Of a stretch of 64,000 nt of DNA, positions 46,622 to 55,899 are shown piece after piece (position 1 is the stretch's first letter; the number at the start of each line of letters is the position of its first letter). The stretch comes from Nocardioides sp. zg-1308 (GTDB lineage: Bacteria > Actinomycetota > Actinomycetes > Propionibacteriales > Nocardioidaceae). The position numbers and the translations under genes were made by a program. Below the pieces are notes generated by a model. The model was not told the DNA's origin and did no database searches. It saw only the letters and a list, made by a program, of their open reading frames with translations. The DNA is taken from contig NZ_JABJQY010000002.1 in NCBI RefSeq assembly GCF_013155375.1, positions 1,736,001-1,800,000 on the forward strand, in the 5' to 3' direction.

Positions 46622-47871
46622 CGACCCCTTCTCGGGCCCGTCCGACCGGGATGGTCGTGGCACTGATCCCGTTCGTGCTGGCGATGCTGTCGATGATCGG
46701 CCCCTTCAGCATCGACACCCCGTTCCCGGCCTTCGCCTCGATGGGCGACGAGCTCTCGGTCACCTCGGCGCAGCTGCAGCTGGTGGTGACGGTCTACATG
46801 CTGGCCTTCGCCGCCATGAGCCTGTTCCACGGCCCGCTCTCCGACGCCGTGGGACGCAAGCCGGTGATCGTGTGGTCGCTGGTGGTGTACGCCCTCGCGT
46901 CCGTGGCGTGCGCGTTCGCGCCCTCGCTGGAGTGGCTGCTGGTCGGCCGCGTCGCCCAGGGCCTGGCCGCCGGCGGGTCGACGATCGTGAGCCGCACCAT
47001 CATCCGCGACCTCTTCGACGGCCCGCAGGCGCAGCGGATGATGAGCCAGGTCGCGGTGCTGTTCGGCGTGGCCCCCGCGATCGCGCCGATCATCGGCGGC
47101 CTGCTCATCCAGGTGGGGCCGTGGGAGTCGGTGTTCTGGTTCATGGCCGGCCTCGCGGTGGCCCTGGTCGTGCTCACCGTGACCCTGCTGCCCGAGAGCC
47201 ACCCGCCCGAGCGCCGGGTCCCGCTCCGGGTCGGCGAGATCCTGCGCGGCCTCGGCGAGGTGCTGCGCGAGCCGGCCTTCCACCGGATGACGTGGGCCGG
47301 CACCCTGGTCTTCGGCGCGCAGTTCCTCTACATCGGCGGCGCCTCGATCTTCGTGGTCGACCTGCTCGGCGAGGGCGAGCTCGACTTCTGGAAGCTCTTC
47401 GTCCCGATGATCGGCGCCATGGTGGTCGGCTCGCTGAGCAGCGGCCGCTTCGGCCGGGTGCTCACCAGCTCACAGCTCGTCTCCATCGGCTACGCCGTCA
47501 GCACGGTGGGAGCGGTCGTCGGGGTCGGCATCGCGCTGACGCCGGCGGGCGAGGTCCTGCCCTGGGCCGTGGTCGGCATCTCGATGGTCGCCTTCGGCAA
47601 CGGGCTGGCCTACCCCAACATCCAGCTGCTGATGCTCGACCTGGTCCCCACGCGCCGCGGCGCGCTCATGTCGGCCTCGTCGTTCGTCACCCTCGTCTTC
47701 AACGCCGTGAGCGCGGCGGTCCTCGCGCCGTACGCCGGCCGCTCGGTGCTCGGCTTCTCGATCACCGCCGCGGTCTGCGTGGTCCTCGGCTGGCTCTGCT
47801 GGCGCTGGCACCGCGCGGTGAGCCGGGTCGCCCCCGCCCCGGCGGCCCCGGCTGTCGCCGACCGCATCTGA
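46618..47871 (+). CDS. Bcr/CflA-type MFS drug exporter
   Basis: A 417-residue MFS protein of the DHA1 Bcr/CflA group with 12 helices. FSIDTPFPAFASMGDELSVT, the loop GPLSDAVGRKPVIVWSL, and QGLAAGGSTIVSRTIIRDLFDG are group marks. The ATG at 46618 overlaps the GH15 stop by four bases. Drug efflux is a family assignment only; its place behind zwf-GH15 is not explained. Confidence 0.88.
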
Positions 47872-47901
47872 CGGACCTGGACACCCGTCAGGCGGGAGTC
47901 G

Positions 47902-49839
47902 TCAGGAGGTCCAGGCGCGCCAGAGGGCGGCGTACTCCCCGTCCAGCTCGACGAGCTCGTCGTGGCTGCCCAGCTCGACGATGCGCCCGTCGAGGACCAC
48001 CGCGATCCGGTCGGCGTCGTGGGCGGTGTGCAGCCGGTGGGCGATGGCCACCACGGTGCGGCCCTCCAGCAGGTTGTTCATCGACCCCTCGAGCGTCCGG
48101 GCGGTCCGGGGGTCGATGAGGGAGGTGGCCTCGTCGAGGACCAGCGTGTGCGGGTCCGCGATGATCAGGCGGGCGAGCGCGACCTGCTGCGCCTGGGCCG
48201 GGGTCAGCGCGTAGCGGCCGGAGCCGATCATCGTGTCGAGCCCCTCGGGCAGCCGCTCGACCCACGCCAGCGAGCCGACGGCCCGTAGCGCCTCGCGGAC
48301 GGCGTCGTCGGACGACGCCTCGCGCGCCAGGACGATGTTGTCGCGCACGGTGCCGATGAAGACGTGGTGCTCCTGGGTGACGAGCGCGACCTCGGTGCGC
48401 AGCACCTCGAGCGGCAGGTCAACGAGGTCGACGCCGCCCACGCGGGCCGACCCGGTGCGCGGACGGTTGATGCCGGCCAGGAGCCGGCCCAGCGTCGACT
48501 TGCCCGAGCCGCTCGGCCCCACCACGGCCAGGCGCTCGCCGGTGCGCAGCCGCAGGTCGACGCCGTGCAGCACGTCGTGGCCCTCGCGGTAGGCGAAGCG
48601 GAGGTCGTCGCCGACCAGCTCGACGCCGTCGGGGAGGCGGTCGCCGGGCTCGCGGTCGGGCGGCACCTCGGCGATGCCGAGCAGCCGGCTCGTCGACGCG
48701 GCGCCGACCTGCAGGCGGTCCACCTCGCCGATCACGGCGTCGAGCGGCTCGGCCAGCGCGACGACGTAGAGCATCGCGGCGGTGATCTGCCCGAGGTCCA
48801 CCCACCCGCGGCTGTAGCCGTAGGCGCCGACCACGAGCGTGACGACCTGCGGCACCTGGAAGGCGCCGTTGAGGGCGGCGAAGAGCACGTTGCGCAGCGT
48901 CATGCCGTAGCGCTCGGCCTGCGCCGAGACCTCGATGTCGTCGCCGCCGGCCCGCACCCGGGCCCCGGACAGGCCCAGCGCCTCGACGGTGCGCGCCCCC
49001 TCGACCGTCTCGGTGAGGGTGGTGTTGATCCGCGAGTAGGTGGCGCCCTCGGTGATGTAGGCCTTCGGTGCCCGGCGCAGGTAGGTGCGCACGGCGGGGG
49101 TGCAGAGCGCGAAGACCAGCAGTGCCGGGACGGCCAGCACGAGCGAGTTCAGCAGCATCGCCACGACCGAGAGCACGACCGTGAGCAGCGAGATCAGCAG
49201 CCTCGGCACGCCCCACTGCACGGACCGCGCCATGGTGCCCACGTCGCGGGTGACGCGCGTGACGAGGTCGCCGGTGCTGGCGCCCTCGACCCGGCCCACC
49301 GGCAGCCGGAGGATCGTGGCGACGATGTACTCGCGGGCCGAGGCGAGCAGGTCCTGGCCGAAGTGGGTGGACGTGCGCTGGGCGCCGAAGGTGAACAGCG
49401 ACTGCAGGACCACGACGCCGATGACGGTGAGAGCCAGGCCGTCGAGGCCGTCGACGGAGGCGCCCTGCGACTGGACGCGGTTGACCAGCGAGCCGAGCAG
49501 CCTCGGGACGACGAGCGCCGAGCCCGCGGCGAGCGCGTTGAGGAGCACCAGCACGGCGAACGAGCGCTTGCGGCGGCGCACGAGCTCACCGAAGAACGCG
49601 AGCACCGCCCGGTTGCCGGAGACCGGCCACCCGCGCACCGGGTTGCGCGAGGCGTCGTAGACGTCCTCGGCGCGCTGCCGACGCAGGGCGTGCCGCTGCC
49701 ACAGGGCGCGGTGGCGCTCGCGGAGGGCGGCGTGCTCCGGCGGGTGCAGCTCCGGTGGCACGACGGGCGGGTCGTCGGTCCGGTCGCGCCAGGTGTCGGC
49801 CGAGGTCGCGAGCAGGTCGGTGCCCGTCGAGCTGCTCAT
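47902..49839 (-). CDS. ABC exporter half-transporter, catalytic-site subunit
   Basis: A 645-residue half-transporter: six helices (about residues 80-380) then an ATPase domain. Walker A GPSGSGKST, Q-loop VTQEHHVF, Walker B TLVLDEATS and H-loop AIAHRLHT are intact. The signature motif is not LSGGQ but LTPAQ (YALTPAQAQQVALARL). With the partner it should form a heterodimer whose canonical ATP site uses this subunit's Walker motifs. The ATG at 49839 overlaps the partner's stop by four bases. Confidence 0.9.
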   Translation of the reverse strand: MSSSTGTDLLATSADTWRDRTDDPPVVPPELHPPEHAALRERHRALWQRHALRRQRAEDVYDASRNPVRGWPVSGNRAVLAFFGELVRRRKRSFAVLVLLNALAAGSALVVPRLLGSLVNRVQSQGASVDGLDGLALTVIGVVVLQSLFTFGAQRTSTHFGQDLLASAREYIVATILRLPVGRVEGASTGDLVTRVTRDVGTMARSVQWGVPRLLISLLTVVLSVVAMLLNSLVLAVPALLVFALCTPAVRTYLRRAPKAYITEGATYSRINTTLTETVEGARTVEALGLSGARVRAGGDDIEVSAQAERYGMTLRNVLFAALNGAFQVPQVVTLVVGAYGYSRGWVDLGQITAAMLYVVALAEPLDAVIGEVDRLQVGAASTSRLLGIAEVPPDREPGDRLPDGVELVGDDLRFAYREGHDVLHGVDLRLRTGERLAVVGPSGSGKSTLGRLLAGINRPRTGSARVGGVDLVDLPLEVLRTEVALVTQEHHVFIGTVRDNIVLAREASSDDAVREALRAVGSLAWVERLPEGLDTMIGSGRYALTPAQAQQVALARLIIADPHTLVLDEATSLIDPRTARTLEGSMNNLLEGRTVVAIAHRLHTAHDADRIAVVLDGRIVELGSHDELVELDGEYAALWRAWTS

Positions 49840-51719
49840 CGCACGACCTCCTCGGCGTCGAGCGCCCGGGCGACCACGCGCCGGTAGTCGTCGTCCTCGG
49901 CCAGCAGGTCGGCGTGGCGGCCCTCCGCGACGACCGTGCCGTCGTGCAGCAGCACGACGTGGTCGGCGTGGTGCAGCCAGAGCGGTGAGACGGTCGTGAC
50001 CACGGTGGTGCGCCCGCGGCGGGTCTCGGCGACCCGCTCCGCGATCCGCGCCTCGGTGTGGGCGTCGACCGCGGAGGTGGGCTCCACCAGCACCAGGACC
50101 GGCGGGTCGGCCGCGACGGCGCGGGCGAGGACGACGCGCTGGCGCTGCCCGCCGGACAGCCCGCGGCCGCGCTCCTCGAGCTGGCCCTGCCAGCCCTCGG
50201 GCAGCGCGTCGTAGACGTCCTCGGCGTTGGCGACGCGCAGCGCCTGCTCGGCCTGCTCGCGCGTCAGCCGCGCGTGCGGGTCGACGGCGTCCTGCAGCGT
50301 GCCGGCGAAGAGCTGGCTGCTCGTGTCGCTGACCAGCACCCGGCGGCGTACGTCGTCGAGGTCGGCCCGGGCCAGGTCGACGCCACCGAGCGTGACGCCC
50401 CAGTCGCGGCGGGCCTTCTCCTCGTCGAGCGCGGCGATGCGGGCCCGCTCGCGCGCACGCTCGGCCCGGGCGCGCCGGGCGGCACGGCCCTTGGTGTCGT
50501 CGTCGTCCTCGGCCGGGACGGGCTCGGTGTCGGCGGGCAGGTGGCGACCGAGGCGGTCGGCGAGCGCCGAGCTCTGCTCCGGGACCGCGCTCACCACCAC
50601 GGTGAGGATGCCCGGCCGCACGGTCAGGCCGCTGGAGGAGTCGTGGAGGGCGGCGGAGCCGTCGAGGGCGACCGGCTCGGCCGGTGCGCGCCACGGCGGG
50701 CGCTGCTCGAAGATCGCGATGGCCTTGCGCGCGCTGACGAGCGAGCGGACGCCCTTCTGCGCGAACTCGAAGAAGGTGCGGATGGGCCCGACCATGAAGA
50801 GGCCGTAGCCCAGGAAGGTGATGAGCTCGCCGACGCTGAGGTCGCCCGACTCGACCTCGCGGGTGCCGAGCCAGACCAGCGCCACGAGGAAGATCCCCGA
50901 CAGCAGCACGCCCACGGCCTCGACGACGGCCTGCCAGATGCCGGCGGCGACGCCGGCCTCCTTGGCCGACTGCGACTGGCGGTCGTAGTTGGCGCCGAAG
51001 GTCTGCTCACCGCCGATGCCGCGCAGGATGCGCAGCCCGGCCACGATGTCGGTGGCCATCGACGTGAGGTCGGAGGTGCGCGAGCGCTCGAGCTGCTGGC
51101 GGCGGTGCAGCGGCCGCAGGAGCGGCAGCGCCGCGCCCAGCAGCACGGGGGCGGCGACGAGCGTCAGCAGGCCCAGCTCCCACGACATCGACAGCACGAT
51201 GAACGCCACCGTCAGGTAGGACACCAGCTGCCCGGTCGCGCGGGCCACGATCTCGGTGAACGCCCCGAACTCGTCGGAGTCGCTGGAGGCGACGCTCAGC
51301 ACCTCGCCGGTGGGTGAGCGGCGGGGCAGCACGTGCCCCATCTGCGCGACCTTGCGGGTGACCATCTCGAGCGTGCCGTAGAGGGCGACGAGCCAGCTGC
51401 GGACCACGAGCGTGTGTGAGACGACGCCGAAGACGCCCCCGATCACGACCACGCCAAGGAGCAGCGCGGCCCACCCCAGGAGGGCGGCCTCGTCGCCGCC
51501 CACGACGCCCTGGTCGACGGCCCGGCCGAAGATCCACGGCCCGAGGGTCATCGGCAGGAACCACAGCGAGTAGCACAGCGAGGACAGCGCGATGAGTGCC
51601 TTCTGCTGGCCCACGACCCACCGCAGGAACGCCACGGGCGACCGGGTGTCGGGGTCGGGCGTGGGGGCGTCGTCTGAACCGGAGAAGAACGTCGCGATCC
51701 GGGGAGGGAAGTCCTGCAT
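49836..51719 (-). CDS. ABC exporter half-transporter, degenerate-site subunit
   Basis: A 627-residue partner of the preceding half-transporter. The signature [15 protein letters not shown] is intact, but Walker A is replaced by SAVPEQSSAL with no lysine, Walker B reads LVLVEPTS with Val for Asp, and the H-loop is TTVSPLWLHH. A charged insertion of about 50 residues, EDDDDTKGRAARRARAERA and on, separates the Walker region from the Q-loop. These losses make its own ATP site non-hydrolytic. A TAGGGT hexamer lies ten bases before the ATG at 51719. The substrate is unknown. Confidence 0.9.
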   Translation of the reverse strand: MQDFPPRIATFFSGSDDAPTPDPDTRSPVAFLRWVVGQQKALIALSSLCYSLWFLPMTLGPWIFGRAVDQGVVGGDEAALLGWAALLLGVVVIGGVFGVVSHTLVVRSWLVALYGTLEMVTRKVAQMGHVLPRRSPTGEVLSVASSDSDEFGAFTEIVARATGQLVSYLTVAFIVLSMSWELGLLTLVAAPVLLGAALPLLRPLHRRQQLERSRTSDLTSMATDIVAGLRILRGIGGEQTFGANYDRQSQSAKEAGVAAGIWQAVVEAVGVLLSGIFLVALVWLGTREVESGDLSVGELITFLGYGLFMVGPIRTFFEFAQKGVRSLVSARKAIAIFEQRPPWRAPAEPVALDGSAALHDSSSGLTVRPGILTVVVSAVPEQSSALADRLGRHLPADTEPVPAEDDDDTKGRAARRARAERARERARIAALDEEKARRDWGVTLGGVDLARADLDDVRRRVLVSDTSSQLFAGTLQDAVDPHARLTREQAEQALRVANAEDVYDALPEGWQGQLEERGRGLSGGQRQRVVLARAVAADPPVLVLVEPTSAVDAHTEARIAERVAETRRGRTTVVTTVSPLWLHHADHVVLLHDGTVVAEGRHADLLAEDDDYRRVVARALDAEEVVR

Positions 51720-51797
51720 GTCAGGTCGAACCCTAGGCGCCCGGACCTCATCGGCCCTAAGCATTAACGAGGGGGCGCGCCCGTTCACCCCTGCGGG

Positions 51798-51803
51798 TAC
51801 GGT
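51798..51803 (+). promoter_or_regulatory. -10 element, leaderless start of pirin
   Basis: TACGGT seven bases before the ATG at 51811. Confidence 0.5.
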
Positions 51804-51810
51804 GGCCACG

Positions 51811-52728
51811 ATGACTTCGCACATCGACGTGCTCACCTCGCGCGAGGTCCCGCTGGGCGGTCCCCGGGCCATGCGCGTACGACGCACGCTCCCGCAGCGC
51901 CACCGGTCCCTGATCGGCGCCTGGTGCTTCGTCGACCACTACGGGCCCGACGAGGTCCAGCAGACCGGCGGCATGGTCGTCGCCCCGCACCCCCACACCG
52001 GACTGCAGACCGCCAGCTGGCTCTTCGAGGGCGAGATCGAGCACCGCGACTCCGCGGGGCACCGGGCGGTCGTGCGTCCCGGGGAGCTCAACCTGATGAC
52101 GGCGGGCCGCGGCATCAGCCACACCGAGGTCTCGACGACCGGGACGTCGGTGCTCCACGGCGCCCAGCTGTGGATCGCGCTGCCGGAGGGGAGCCGCGAC
52201 ACCGACCCCGGCTTCGAGCACTTCGCCCCGCAGCCGGTGCGCGGTCCCGGGTGGGAGGCCCGCGTCTTCCTCGGCTCCCTGCTCGGCGCGGAGTCCCCGG
52301 TGACCACCCACACGCCGCTGCTGGGGGCCGAGCTGATGGTGGCGACCGGGAGGACCCTCGAGCTCGAGGTCGACGAGACGTTCGAGCACGGCGTCCTGCT
52401 CGACGTCGGCCTGCTCGAGGTCGACGGCACCGAGCTCAAGCCGACCGACCTCGCCTGCGTGGCCGCGGGCCGCTCGACGCTGACGGTCACCGCCCTCGAG
52501 GAGTCGCGCCTGCTCGTGCTCGGTGGGCCGCCGTTCGGCGAGCCGATCGTCATGTGGTGGAACTTCATCGGCCGCACCCATGACGAGATCGTCGGCTACC
52601 GCGACGAGTGGCAGGCGCAGATCCGCGACGGCCGCGTCGTCGACGGCCGCTACGGCCTCGTCGACATCGAGATGGACCCGATCCCGGCACCGTCCCTGCC
52701 CCACGTCCGGCTCAAGCTCCGGCACTGA
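51811..52728 (+). CDS. Pirin-family protein
   Basis: A 305-residue bicupin protein. Metal ligands of pirin are conserved as APHPHTGLQT (two His) and AGRGISHTEV (His and Glu). Bacterial pirins are linked to quercetin dioxygenase activity or regulation of pyruvate metabolism; the role here is unknown. TACGGT seven bases before the ATG supports the start at 51811. It is divergent from the ABC exporter. Confidence 0.9.
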   Translation: MTSHIDVLTSREVPLGGPRAMRVRRTLPQRHRSLIGAWCFVDHYGPDEVQQTGGMVVAPHPHTGLQTASWLFEGEIEHRDSAGHRAVVRPGELNLMTAGRGISHTEVSTTGTSVLHGAQLWIALPEGSRDTDPGFEHFAPQPVRGPGWEARVFLGSLLGAESPVTTHTPLLGAELMVATGRTLELEVDETFEHGVLLDVGLLEVDGTELKPTDLACVAAGRSTLTVTALEESRLLVLGGPPFGEPIVMWWNFIGRTHDEIVGYRDEWQAQIRDGRVVDGRYGLVDIEMDPIPAPSLPHVRLKLRH

Positions 52729-52768
52729 CCTCCCTCATCGAGGGCATGTCGCCCGCGGCGGCACGCCC

Positions 52769-52774
52769 TACTGT
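52769..52774 (+). promoter_or_regulatory. -10 element, leaderless start of MFS-cNMP gene
   Basis: TACTGT six bases before the ATG at 52781. Confidence 0.5.
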
Positions 52775-52780
52775 CGGTCC

Positions 52781-54469
52781 ATGGCGGCGGTCACGGGCAC
52801 CCAGCGGCTGGCCGACGCCGCGTCCGCCTTCACCAGCAACGCACGCAACCCCCTCCTGCGCCGGGCCCAGCTGAGCTTCCTCGGCGCCTGGACCGCCGAG
52901 TGGGCCTTCACCGTGGCCCTGGGCATCGTGGCCTACCGCGACGGCGGCGCCGCCGCGCTCGGCCTCGTCGGGCTGCTGCGGATGGTGCCGTCCGCGATCT
53001 GCGCGCCCCTGCTGTCGCCGTACGCCGACCGCGGGCGCCGCGAGCGCGTGCTGGTCGTGGTCTCGACCGTGCGTGGGATCGTCACGGCGGCCGCCGCGGT
53101 CGTCGCCGCGCTCGGCGGAGCCCCGATCGCGATCTACGCCCTCGCCGTCCTCTCGACGGTCGCCGCCACGCTGTTCCGGCCGGCGCACTCCGCGCTCCTG
53201 CCGTCCCTGTGCCACACCGGGCACGAGCTGGCCAGCGCCAACGTGGTGCGCGGGATGCTCGACTCGGTGGCCACGCTCGTGGGTCCGCTGCTGGCCGCGG
53301 TGCTGCTCGAGGTCGCCGACGTCGACGTGGTGTTCGGGGTCGCCGCGGCGGCCTCGCTCTGGTCGGCCGCGCTGCTGCTCCGGCTGCGCTACGACGCCCC
53401 GCCGCGGCCCACGGTCGCCGGCCGGCACCTCGGGCGCGAGGTGGTCGACGGCCTGCGCGCCGTCGCGGGCGACGGCGGGCTGGCGCTGGTGCTCGGCCTC
53501 GCCGCGGCCCAGTCCCTCACGCGCGGGGCGCTCACCGTCTTCTCGGTGCTGGTCTCCATCGAGCTGCTCGACCGCGGCGAGCCCGGCGCCGGGACGCTGA
53601 TGACCGCCGTGGGCGTCGGCGCCGTCCTCGGCTCGCTCGCCGCCTCCTTGCTCGTCGGCACCCGCCGGCTCGGCGCGTGGTTCGCCCTCGGCGTCACCCT
53701 CTGGGGCCTGCCGCTCGTGCTCGTCGGGCTCGTGCCCCACGACGTCCCCGCGCTGGTGGCCATGGCGATGATCGGCGTCGGCAACGCGCTCATCGACGTG
53801 GCGGGGTTCACCCTCCTGGGCCGGCTGGCGCCCGACGCGGTGCTGGCCCGCGTCTTCGGCGTCCTGGAGAGCACGGTCGCCGTCTCGATCGGCCTGGGCG
53901 CCGTCGCCGCCTCGTGGGCCGTGGCCGCCTGGGGCCTGCGCCCGGCCCTCGTCGTGGTCGGCCTGGTCTGCCCCGGGCTGGCCGCCGCGTCGTGGTGGCG
54001 GCTGCGCGCCCTCGACCGGACCGTCGGGGTGCACGACGAGGCCGTCGGCCTCCTCCAGCGCGTGCCGATGCTGCGCACCCTCCCGCTGCCCTCCGTCGAG
54101 CACCTCGCGCGCGGCCTCGAGTCCGTCGACCTCCCGGCGGGGGCGACCGTCTTCAGCCGGGGCGACACGGGGGACCGCTACTACGTCGTCGAGTCCGGCG
54201 AGGTCGACGTGGTGGGCGACGGCCGGGTCGTCGCCACGCTCGGGCCGGGCGAGGGCTTCGGCGAGATCGCCCTGCTGCGGCGCAGCACCCGCACCGCCAC
54301 CGTCGTCGCGCGGACCGGCGTACGCCTGCGGGCGCTGCGCTCGGAGCACTTCCTGACCGTCGTGACGGGCTGGACGCCCAGCGCCAGCGAGGCCGCCGTC
54401 GGCGTCGACCGGCTGCTCGAGCGCTACGACCCGGACCGGCCGGCGACCGGGAGTCCTCCGGGGTCGTGA
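52781..54469 (+). CDS. MFS transporter fused to a cyclic-nucleotide-binding domain
   Basis: A 562-residue protein: residues about 25-410 are an MFS region with roughly 12 helices (DRGRRERVLVVVSTVRG is the loop motif), and about 425-530 are a cNMP-binding domain of the CRP/CAP type. The latter has LPAGATVFSRGDTGDRYYVV and the phosphate-binding cassette FGEIALLRRSTRTATV with its conserved Gly-Glu and Arg. Few MFS proteins carry such a domain. TACTGT lies six bases before the ATG. The cyclase-like gene starts 38 bases after the stop. Transport controlled by cAMP or cGMP is a reasonable guess. Confidence 0.88.
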   Translation: MAAVTGTQRLADAASAFTSNARNPLLRRAQLSFLGAWTAEWAFTVALGIVAYRDGGAAALGLVGLLRMVPSAICAPLLSPYADRGRRERVLVVVSTVRGIVTAAAAVVAALGGAPIAIYALAVLSTVAATLFRPAHSALLPSLCHTGHELASANVVRGMLDSVATLVGPLLAAVLLEVADVDVVFGVAAAASLWSAALLLRLRYDAPPRPTVAGRHLGREVVDGLRAVAGDGGLALVLGLAAAQSLTRGALTVFSVLVSIELLDRGEPGAGTLMTAVGVGAVLGSLAASLLVGTRRLGAWFALGVTLWGLPLVLVGLVPHDVPALVAMAMIGVGNALIDVAGFTLLGRLAPDAVLARVFGVLESTVAVSIGLGAVAASWAVAAWGLRPALVVVGLVCPGLAAASWWRLRALDRTVGVHDEAVGLLQRVPMLRTLPLPSVEHLARGLESVDLPAGATVFSRGDTGDRYYVVESGEVDVVGDGRVVATLGPGEGFGEIALLRRSTRTATVVARTGVRLRALRSEHFLTVVTGWTPSASEAAVGVDRLLERYDPDRPATGSPPGS

Positions 54470-54507
54470 GGGCTGGTGGGTGGTCCGCCGGTCTGCCACT
54501 GTGAGCC

Positions 54508-55233
54508 ATGGCTTCTGCGCGCGGGCTCCTGCTCATCGCCGACATCGGTGGCTACACCGACTACATGAGCACCCACCGGATGAGCCTCGCGCACGCCGAG
54601 GTCAACACCGGCCGGCTCCTCGCCACGGTCGTCGACGCCGTGCCCGGCCTCGAGCTCATCGAGATCGAGGGCGACGCCGCGTTCCTCCACCGCGAGGTCG
54701 GCACCAGCGACCACGACGAGCTGGTGGCCGAGGTCGCCCACTCCGCGGCGGCCATGCACCGCGCCTTCCACGTCGAGCGCGAGTACGTCGCCACCAACCT
54801 GTGCCCCTGCTCGGGGTGCAAGGAGGCCGCCAACCTCACCCTCAAGTTCGTCGCCCACGTCGGCGAGGTGGCCACGCAGACGATCCGCGACCGGCTCAAG
54901 CTGGTCGGCATCGACGTCATCCTGGTCCACCGCCTGCTCAAGAACCCCGTCCCGCTGCGCGAGTACGTCCTGCTCAGCGAGGAGCTCTACGACGGCGGCT
55001 CGCCGGCGCTGCCGGCCGACGTGCAGCAGGTCGAGCCCGTGCTCGAGGGGTTCGGTCCGCTGCGGGCCTTCTACGTCGACGTGCGCGATCTCCCGGTCGG
55101 CGACCCGACGCCCCTGCCGCCGCCCACCTGGCGCGGTCGCCTCGCGCGGACGGCGTACGCCGCCGGCGCGGGCCTGCCCTACATGCTCGGCCGGCGCGGC
55201 CGCGGCCGGGGTGCCGTGCAGCCCGTCGGCTGA
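54508..55233 (+). CDS. DUF2652 class III nucleotidyl cyclase-like protein
   Basis: A 241-residue protein whose N-terminal half resembles the class III cyclase catalytic fold. LLLIADIGGYT (D12) and LIEIEGDAAF (D56) match the two metal-binding aspartates, exactly 44 residues apart as in true cyclases. LKLVGIDVILVHRL aligns with the GDxVNxAxRL block: the Arg (R142) is kept but the Asn is Ile (I138), and the base-selecting Lys before GD is Glu. CPCSGC at 99-104 could bind metal. It is likely a poor or altered cyclase, or a nucleotide-binding partner for the adjacent MFS-cNMP protein. Confidence 0.8.
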   Translation: MASARGLLLIADIGGYTDYMSTHRMSLAHAEVNTGRLLATVVDAVPGLELIEIEGDAAFLHREVGTSDHDELVAEVAHSAAAMHRAFHVEREYVATNLCPCSGCKEAANLTLKFVAHVGEVATQTIRDRLKLVGIDVILVHRLLKNPVPLREYVLLSEELYDGGSPALPADVQQVEPVLEGFGPLRAFYVDVRDLPVGDPTPLPPPTWRGRLARTAYAAGAGLPYMLGRRGRGRGAVQPVG

Positions 55234-55274
55234 CGGCCCAGCCTCCTGTCGGTGCCGTGCGCGAGGATGCGGAC

Positions 55275-55877
55275 GTGGAGACGGAACCGGTCAGGGGCGC
55301 AGGCCCCGTCGTGGGCGCCGACGGCGTGGCGCGCTGCCCCTGGGGCGCCGGCGACCCGGTCAACCTGGCCTACCACGACACCGAGTGGGGGCTGCGCGTC
55401 CACGGTGAGGCCGCCCACCTCGAGCGGCTGACGCTGGAGGCGTTCCAGTCGGGCCTGTCGTGGCTGACCATCCTCAACAAGCGCGAGCACTTCCGTGCCG
55501 CCTTCGCCGGCTTCGACGCCGACGCGGTGGCCGCCTACGGTCCCGCCGACGTCGAGCGGCTGATGGCCGACGCCGGCATCGTCCGCAACCGCCGCAAGGT
55601 CGACGCCGCGATCGCCAACGCCCGGGCGACCGTCGCGCTGCGCGACAGCGGTGGCCTGGAGGCGTTCATCTGGGGCTTCCGTCCCGAGCCGGGCCCGCCG
55701 CCGCGCACGAGCGCCGACGTACCGACCACGTCCCCGGAGTCGCTGGCGCTGTCCAAGGCCCTCAAGAAGGCCGGGTTCGCCCACGTCGGACCCACCACGA
55801 TGCACGCGCTGATGGAGGCCATCGGCCTCGTCGACGACCACCTCGAGGGCTGCCACCGACGGGGTGTCGCGGGTTGA
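55275..55877 (+). CDS. tag: DNA-3-methyladenine glycosylase I
   Basis: Removes 3-methyladenine from alkylated DNA as the first step of base-excision repair. The roughly 200-residue protein has RCPWGAGDPVNLAYHDTEWG, LTLEAFQSGLSWLTILNKRE (helix-hairpin-helix region), GIVRNRRKVDAAIANA and FAHVGPTTMHALMEAIG. The zinc snap ligands fit Cys and His near the N-terminus and H-x3-C at the end (DHLEGCH). I chose the GTG at 55275, with GCGAGGA upstream; a GTG at 55257 is possible. Confidence 0.92.
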   Translation: METEPVRGAGPVVGADGVARCPWGAGDPVNLAYHDTEWGLRVHGEAAHLERLTLEAFQSGLSWLTILNKREHFRAAFAGFDADAVAAYGPADVERLMADAGIVRNRRKVDAAIANARATVALRDSGGLEAFIWGFRPEPGPPPRTSADVPTTSPESLALSKALKKAGFAHVGPTTMHALMEAIGLVDDHLEGCHRRGVAG

Positions 55878-55887
55878 GTGGATGGCC

Positions 55888-55893
55888 TAGCCT
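55888..55893 (+). promoter_or_regulatory. -10 element, leaderless start of amidase
   Basis: TAGCCT six bases before the ATG at 55900. Confidence 0.45.
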
Positions 55894-55899
55894 CCCGAC

